From Sphaeroforma arctica JP610 (taxonomy: Eukaryota > Opisthokonta > Ichthyosporea > Ichthyophonida): a DNA stretch of 39,280 bases. Under the pieces are notes generated by a model. It saw only the letters and a list, made by a program, of their open reading frames with translations, was not told the DNA's origin and did no database searches. This document shows, one piece after another, positions 32,313 to 39,280 of the stretch; within the stretch, counting starts at the first letter, position 1; every line of letters starts with the position of its first letter. The translations under genes and the position numbers were made by a program. The DNA lies in assembly GCF_001186125.1 (NCBI RefSeq), contig NW_014040431.1, forward strand, positions 33,656 through 72,935, given 5' to 3'.

Positions 32313-35300
32313 TTACTGGGCGGCACGGATCTTGGCACGCTTGGTGGTGATGGCTTGGAAACCGGAGTGGATGGTTGCTACGGAACACTGGGCACCACAC
32401 GACTGCAAATATTTTTGTAGATGTTGAAAAAAGAAGTAAACGGTGAGTGACTATTCTACGTAGCAACAAAGATCGGAAAGGGAAATTAATTAAACAAGCG
32501 GTGATGAAACGAAATGGAGAGTGTCCACATCACACTTCAAAATATATGAGCAATTAGGCGAATTCGATGTATGTCAGGGTCAGCTGGTACTGAGACATGC
32601 ACACACTGCATGTTTGTGCCACGACTACTCACTTCGCACTGCTAAACCCAAAATATATATAGCCAAACCACCAGAGATACGCTCGTATGTAAACATGTCT
32701 CATACGTAGGCAGTTATCCAACCCTGTGCATATAACACATAAGCGAAGGGGTTAAATGTCGATTGGATTTCAAACCTTGGATACACGCGAACATAACTAC
32801 GCTCCTTTACATATACGTATATAAGAAACATGCGTGTCAATACAACCCACCTCGCATTGCAGGAAGAACAGACGGTTGTCTTTGGTGAGGATAGTATCGG
32901 GGGACCGACACGTGTGACATGACACATATTCTCCTGTGGGAATGAAATTTTACAATGTGACATGAGTGAAAAGTATAATTCGAGATATGAAAATCACAGC
33001 CCTGTACAGCAAACTATATGCACAAGCAATGGCTATAGAAATCGTAATCCTGCGATAAAAATTCGATATCATAAAATAGAACGAGCAGATGGGACTGTTT
33101 GAGTATGCTGAAGAGTATGGGAACATGTGGAAGCATAACAGTTTATACGTAAACGAATTGAACAATGATATACACATATATAATAATTACATATCGAACT
33201 CGCACACGGACAGGGCGGACCTTAATTATAACCTCCTCAGCACATCCTTCTGCTCAGAAAGCACACACGCAAGAATGTAACTAAGCTTTTACACAGATAT
33301 ACACAACTAAATCCACACACAGATATATATATATGCACAAACACACACACATAAATACACAGCGCATAAAATTACCCACATACACAAATCAGATAAATTT
33401 ATGATTTCAGGCACGTGCATATGCATCTAGGCATACACTGCTACTATATACTCATTCGCGAAGATTCTACTCAGTGAAGTAAGGCTTGAGAACGCATGTG
33501 AACTTACGGATATACGATCGCAGCACATTCTCGATCTGCTTCTGCTGGAAACGTCCTTTAATTACCAATTTACTGTCACCATCGATCGAACCAGTAGTAC
33601 CCAACTCCGACAGTGCGTATGCCATCACGTGGTCGGGCAGACGGTGCACTCTATTGAGTTATTCCAGATACATGTCAGCATTTTGCGATATTATATTAAA
33701 TTGTATATGCATATATATACATACATATGCTTAGATGTGTATGTATATGTGTATAACGTGCAGATGTATATTACAGTTATAAAACGCTTCTTTGGATAGT
33801 ACGCACAGTTGAGATGGTGCTTATGCCGTCATGTGACTGGATATTCGATCTGCGCTATTGTTTTATCTGGGATCAAGCAGATGGTAAAACGTTTGGTATA
33901 CCACAAAATCCAAATAAGACACTGTATCTAATTTAGACCGTATGTACGCCAGTACATGATCGGACAGATACTATACTCTGTGCGACTATTCCGGATTGTA
34001 TACGTGATGAGTGTCTGTGAACGGATTCGCAAGTAGTGAATATGTGGACATGTATGGCAAACAAATAACTTGCTATCAACTGCCGACGCGCGCTTGCCAT
34101 CAAGCGATCGAGCAGAGCCTATACACTGCCGAGTGTATTTACATTCAGATCAAGCTTATGGTAGTGCGTATGGGGCTGCTGGTAGATGTGTACGCGGATT
34201 TGACGGTCAAGCCAATGTTCTGGTGATACTCTGATCGTGCACAATGTCCGGTGACAGTACAAATGCTACAGCTTGATGTACTGTTTCAAACTCAATCGAG
34301 GTGACAAATACATTGGCTCTAGAGAATCACAGTATCCACGCGTCAACTTTGAAGACTTAACAATACGAACAAATTTGTAAAAGGCTGCGCCAAAGCTGAA
34401 TACCTGTTGAGAAGCGACACACATTCATGGGATACGAACACGCACATACTAAATCACAAAGATAAACCCGTATACCCTCCAGAAAATAGCCCTTAGTATC
34501 GTGTTGATTTGTTTAGCTGCTGCATAGATATACTGGCTGGTGTCTGTGTGAGCGCCCTAGATTCTTATGCGTACAAACAAGTAAGCACAACGGTGTAAGT
34601 ACATACATGCACAAGTATACATACATGCACAAACATAGACAACAGTGTATATACATACATACACAAACATGCGCAACACGCGACTTACTGCTTGCAAATC
34701 TCGACGAAGTTGACAAAACCAGTACGCTTTGTTCCTATTCGGACAATCTGTGGCGGTCGCACGGTCACACGCTTCCTCTCTCCCGCAGCACTGTCTGGAT
34801 TACGTTGCTTCATTGTTTGGTATACACGTGCTAGAAGGTCCTCGTATGCATATTCGCGTTCACAATCCTGGAAGGTAGTGTGTGCATGTTAGAAATCTAC
34901 CTGGACGTCTCTTCCTGCGAGCAAGTGACTATACGAAAAGACCTATGCACACATGGAGACATACACGGATACAGAGGATCCACTATCATAGTACATGCAC
35001 ACTCGCACGTATAGGCAGGCAGCTCTGATCGGTGTCGACCGTTGCTACACACTCCTGGTGGTTATCGACTTAAATCATCGGAACACACCTGAGCCCAAAT
35101 GCTCTTCTCCTTGGTATCGTCGGCATCGTCTTCTAACAAAGCATCTCCTCCTTCGTCTTCATCCAAGAACGCAAGATCCTAAAGAATAAGAAAAAAGATT
35201 TATAATCTCATGTGAGTTGGTAAATAAAGGATGAGCATATATGTGACACAGATAAGGGCCATCAATACATGAACAACCATATGTACGCCATTGACGATGT

Positions 35301-38300
35301 GTAGGGCATAATAAAAATAAATAAAAGAATGCAATAAACGCAGCCCCAACCATGACAGACACCAATTTTAAACTCATGTACACCACATAATTATATATAC
35401 ATGCGCACACATAGTTTTGTAGGTTAAAAATAACGTATTGCACGAAAATATAACATGTCCCATTTGCAATACTTGCTGTGACTCAAACGAGGCGGCGTAC
35501 ACTTGTACGTTGATTGATAGGTCAATGTTGTCAAGGAAACACATGGTACTACGTATTTGCTATGCTACATGGACTATAGAATACACAAGCCAATATGAAT
35601 GAACGCATATACGTATTCAGTTTCACATCAAGGCATCAGCATATATACAATACATACGAAGCCGAGACTTGGCATCGCATTAATACATGGTGCGCAAGAG
35701 TGCAAAGACAACTGAGTCGCACATTGAATCCAACCCAACCGCATGTTTGGGTATGCATACCCAATTGCTCAGATACTTCGTTTGTACCGACATACACACA
35801 TTTGATTTGGTGTGTGCGCGTATACGAATCAGTAAAGGCGTGTCCCACACTTAACAACAGATATACAACGAAGTGACCTTCCTCCCTTTCTTATCATCTG
35901 CGCGATATAGCGCGAGAGTGATAGAGAGAAGACGGTGCCTTGTCTTGTTTACAAACAGAAACAGTACGAATGAGACATCCGTGGAATATATATCTACACA
36001 TACCCGACGAAACATAGGTACGTACACTGTCGCCCATGCCTAACATATATATATGTCGGCACAAAAACCTTCTATGTCCTCCTTATCCGTAAACCGGCAC
36101 TCTATGCCTTACATATCCAATTTCACACCTTTTTCTTTTTCTTTTTCTTCTTTTTGGTCAACTCCAAATCCGCACCCTCTACTTCTTCCGTTTCCTCTGC
36201 CACGGGCTCAGCCTGTTTCTTTGGCGCGTCAAAGTCTCCGAAATCAGCAGGCGCCGTTTTCTTTTTGCGCTTCTTCTTGCCACCGAACGAGAGATCAATA
36301 TCACCTACGGCTGCGGTGGAGTTTGTTTTTATATGGGTATGGATGAGTGATAGGCGTATAGAAAAAGGTGTGCTTGGTAGATGATTGCACATGTATGAAT
36401 TTTCGTAGAGATATATAGCCACGGTTAACAGGCAACTGTACATAGGTTTAGGTGGTACGTACATGGTAATGATAACGGTTTTTATATGCAGGCATGTGTA
36501 AAAAAATTACAACATAAAATTTGCATACAATCATATATATATATACGCTTCAAGTAGCATGAGTGTGCGAAATAAACTGTATGTAAAACTATAGAAGCAC
36601 AATATATGAGTACTGGAGTGGATAGGACACAACGCCTGGAATCACGAGTGCATACGCGAGCTTATCTATCCTTATGTTGCCATGGCAAACAAATTCTATC
36701 GAACACAGAGGCTCTAGGGTACAAAACCCCTGAGTGCTATAATTCAGTGCTATAATTCGTCTACGCGATCAGTTGTTGCTGCCATGAAGATGGATAAATA
36801 GTTATAGCTAAAACGTACATGTAATCTTTCACGATTTGCAATGTCCTCGTAGCCAAACTTGAGATGCGAAATGTGATAGATTGAGATGACGTGCACAAGT
36901 TTGTCATATATATATACTTAAATATATACAAGCGGGTGCATAAGATGGAATCGTTGCTTGCGATGGAAGGATTTATGCGTACGATTATCAGCGATTTGTA
37001 TGCCAATACACAACAATTTAGTCGTGAGGGACGTAAATGCTCAACAAGTTCGTTTGCCGATACCATGATGAGCATATGCAGATAGTAATCGAGTTCAAGA
37101 CCGTAAAGAAACATCAACTCGTTACCCAAATATTCATTTAGTGTGATTTTTCAACGTGGATCATCAAGTCTGGATATCTAGACAACATGATAACTCGAGC
37201 GCACATATCCAATCTGCGACGCTCTTGTGGTTAACAGAATCACCTTGTGTTTATGGCAATGGGGTGCTTTCATTGTGTCACCACATGTTGTGATAGATAG
37301 AATACAGAAAGCAACCAACCCGTCAAAGTAGATGGGAAGTCTGACGACAAACACACATAAAAGTTGACAAGCGCGATCATACACGAGCAACAGAATCCGA
37401 GTTCCTATTTTCAATAAGCAACGAGGGAGTGAGAGGGTGTGTATATATGCACATACAGCGAATAGCTAGCTCTCTACAGTACTAATATACTATAACTTGG
37501 CAATACAGTATAAAAACCCAGGTCTATGTTGTGAAATTATGTATATACAGACCAATTTGATGTGCTCGTAGAACATAATAAATTAAATGTATCAGTATTA
37601 TAACTGAGTGAACAAACATCCAAAGAAACTATGTATGTGCGTACCTGGCTATACAAATATGACTCAAATGAACAGATATACAAGTATAAGTTCTCCTTAG
37701 GCATATATATATATATTTGTATATATATTTGTATACATACACAACCACACCCACCACTACAAATGAACACAAGTATTCCTATCCTTACCATATACATGCG
37801 ATATAGGTAAAAGCTTACAGATACAGATAAATATATATATACACACGCACACCTATATATATTTGGGTACATATACATATTAAATTCAGATACAAGGATA
37901 CATGCGCATATGCAGGATGATAATATTCTACCAACACACACACACATATATACATACATACATAATATACATATATACAAACTATATAATTTTATAATCC
38001 ATGCGCACGTATACACACATAGTTGCAGTTGCAATTGCATCTAAAAAGACGTTTACTAATTGCATTTCTAATTATATATATATATATATATATATAGATA
38101 GACAAACATACATACGTACATATATCTACACACACAAACACTTACACACACACTCATATATCATAAATATACCTCGATGCAGATATGAGAACCTATTCAA
38201 GCCCACAAACACCTACCAGCTGCGACCTCTTCCACGGCATTTGTGACTGCCTCTGCGGCACCTTCCAAAACACCTTCGGCTGTGGTATTGCCAGCAGTAT

Positions 38301-38388
38301 CAGCATCGAAGTTAGGAAGTGTCTTTTTCTTTTTCTTCTTCTTGGTGGTGGACAGATCGAAGAAATCTGCGGGTGTATCGTCTGCCAT
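32313..38388 (-). CDS. EIF2S2: eukaryotic translation initiation factor 2 subunit beta, seven exons
   Basis: Complete gene. Coding exons: 38388-38217, 36310-36129, 35178-35089, 34867-34689, 33650-33508, 32933-32851, 32402-32313. All six introns are GT-AG and the phases agree, giving 312 residues. eIF2-beta is a subunit of the GTPase complex that brings initiator Met-tRNA to the 40S ribosome. Three lysine runs (residues 16-22, 69-75, 110-118) are the K-boxes that bind eIF5 and eIF2B-epsilon. The conserved core begins near 149 ([17 protein letters not shown]), includes [14 protein letters not shown] and GTTGSIDG, then [16 protein letters not shown] Cys4 zinc ribbon uses C261, C264, C282 and C285 (CHTC, CESC) and is split by the last intron. 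The protein ends [11 protein letters not shown]. The ATG has A at -3 and G at +4. It is about 20 residues shorter than the human protein, in the variable N-terminal half. Exon 2 has two in-frame acceptors six bases apart (36310 or 36304). No defects are seen. Confidence 0.97.
33285..33370. repeat. CA/TA-rich simple sequence in the flank of intron 5/exon 5
   Basis: Runs of ACACAC and ATATAT inside intron 5 of eIF2-beta (32934-33507). Noncoding. Confidence 0.7.
36311..38216 (-). other. eIF2-beta intron 1 (1.9 kb), simple-sequence rich
   Basis: The largest intron of the gene, with donor GTAGGT at 38216 and acceptor CCGCAG. The 5' third (about 37690-38180) is filled with TATA, CATA and CACA microsatellite blocks, including a (TA)n run near 38075-38096. 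Small open frames in the remainder (for example 36943-37085 +) match nothing. Confidence 0.8.
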
Positions 38389-39026
38389 GATTGCGATTGG
38401 TTATATATATGGGTATGGAGGTGGATTGTATACTAACGAGGATGTGAATATGTATGTGTGGAAAAACTAGATACGTATATGTATTCGTAGATAATACTTG
38501 TGGCGTATATGTAACGACAAGACTATCCTTCGGCCCGTATGTCGTTTGTGCGCGTAGCGCTATTCCGTCATACACAGAGAATTCTCAAGTTTCAAACTCA
38601 GAGGTATTTTAAGATTGCCCACACGTGAATACGGGGCCCCAAATGTTTTTAACTCCTGTCTGGAATATGATAAACTCGAGTGATATCAGTGTATTTAGAA
38701 TATCTTAATTGTTTACGACATTGCTTTTTTCTAAAAAATATTGAATCGGGATTTGGGAAGGACATCACAAATATTGGCAGAACCATAGGCCGAATTATCA
38801 AAGACAGACCCTAATACCTACTGTACGGAGACCCCAATTCTCTTGCCATTTATATAAATCTAAATATAGAACATAATCCATAAGCTTTTGGAAATATGTA
38901 TGTATGGTTCTATTCAATTGTACTATATCAGTGAGGTTGCGAACACTTCATATAATTAGTACGATCTGCGGCACATTTCATTAACACCTACACAGGTAAC
39001 CTTCTTGTACTACATACTCAGCAAAT
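38389..39026. promoter_or_regulatory. divergent intergenic region, likely bidirectional promoter
   Basis: The only DNA between the start codons of eIF2-beta (-) and the UQCR10-like gene (+), about 640 bp. It must hold both 5' UTRs and promoters unless untranslated exons lie elsewhere. No consensus TATA box or named factor site could be assigned with confidence. Confidence 0.55.
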
Positions 39027-39280
39027 ATGATTGGAGCTATCTACCGAACGTGTATGCGAAGCAATGCTTCATTCATGGCCACCTTCTTAGTGGTAAGTAT
39101 ACATTTCACCAGCATTACAAAATGTACCAGAAAGGCGGTGCAATATACAAGAGGGAAGGGGTAGGGGAGGGCATAGGGAGTGGACTCTACAATGTATCCG
39201 TATCATTCTCCGTTAGCATATTGAGTGAATATATATATATATATATATGTTATAGTATATATATATATATACATCCACAT
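39027..39280 (+). CDS. UQCR10: cytochrome bc1 complex subunit 9-like (UQCR10/QCR9), first exon, partial
   Basis: The first exon, 39027-39092, encodes 22 residues, MIGAIYRTCMRSNASFMATF then LV. It ends exactly at a GTAAGT donor (39093) in phase 0; the rest of the gene lies beyond the window. The pattern of aromatic-Arg, basic-Arg-Asn/Ser, then a hydrophobic helix start matches the N-terminus of QCR9/UQCR10 (yeast SLYKTFFKRNAVFVGTIFAG). That protein is a ~7 kDa single-pass subunit of mitochondrial respiratory complex III. The ATG has A at -3. The identification rests on a short stretch; another small mitochondrial inner-membrane protein is possible. Confidence 0.6.
39226..39272. repeat. (TA)n microsatellite
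   Basis: Two TA runs separated by GTTATAG at the right end of the window, inside the first intron of the UQCR10-like gene. Confidence 0.85.

Noticed and set aside
36943-37085. Short + strand ORF of 47 codons inside eIF2-beta intron 1
   Set aside because: It begins with ATG and looks tidy, but the length is within chance expectation and no homology is recognised.
37690-38180. Apparent structured array of short repeats
   Set aside because: It is TA, CATA and CA microsatellite DNA inside an intron; no spacer-repeat regularity suggests a CRISPR-like or regulatory array.

Overview
The window looks like nuclear DNA of a unicellular eukaryote with large introns. One gene carries six GT-AG introns of about 0.2 to 1.9 kb, donors are often GTAAGT, intergenic DNA is AT-rich, and both (TA)n/(CA)n microsatellites and decayed transposons are present. 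The intact eIF2-beta protein is close to its animal counterparts. With the low gene density and long introns, this would fit a holozoan protist such as an ichthyosporean (Sphaeroforma-like). That assignment is inference, not proof.

Layout. 1-950: AT microsatellite and a short tandem repeat. 1210-3567 (+): an apparently intronless gene for a multi-pass membrane protein with a GPCR-like topology and a long polar N-terminus. 3568-16482: gene-poor DNA with several local tandem duplications. 16483-17283: a solo LTR. 17284-19180: a ~370 bp tandem duplication and plain sequence. 19180-28867: a nest of mobile elements, read as LINE-like sequence (outermost) interrupted by a piggyBac-like DNA transposon, itself interrupted by a broken Ty3/gypsy-type element on the minus strand. 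28868-32270: gene-free DNA with a triple ~215 bp tandem repeat and several decayed partial copies of the last exon of the neighbouring gene. 32313-38388 (-): a complete seven-exon gene for translation initiation factor eIF2 subunit beta. 39027 to the window end (+): the first exon of a gene that resembles cytochrome bc1 complex subunit 9 (UQCR10/QCR9), divergent from eIF2-beta across a ~640 bp intergenic promoter region.

The two recognisable host genes on the right are housekeeping genes (translation initiation and mitochondrial respiration) that may share a bidirectional promoter. The membrane protein on the left is not functionally linked to them by anything visible. The main signals beyond routine annotation are the three-level transposon nest with a candidate terminal inverted repeat pair at its outer edges, the trail of decayed eIF2-beta terminal-exon copies, and the unusual 1+7 transmembrane architecture of the left gene. 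I found no tRNA, rRNA or CRISPR, and no convincing undescribed defence-type system.
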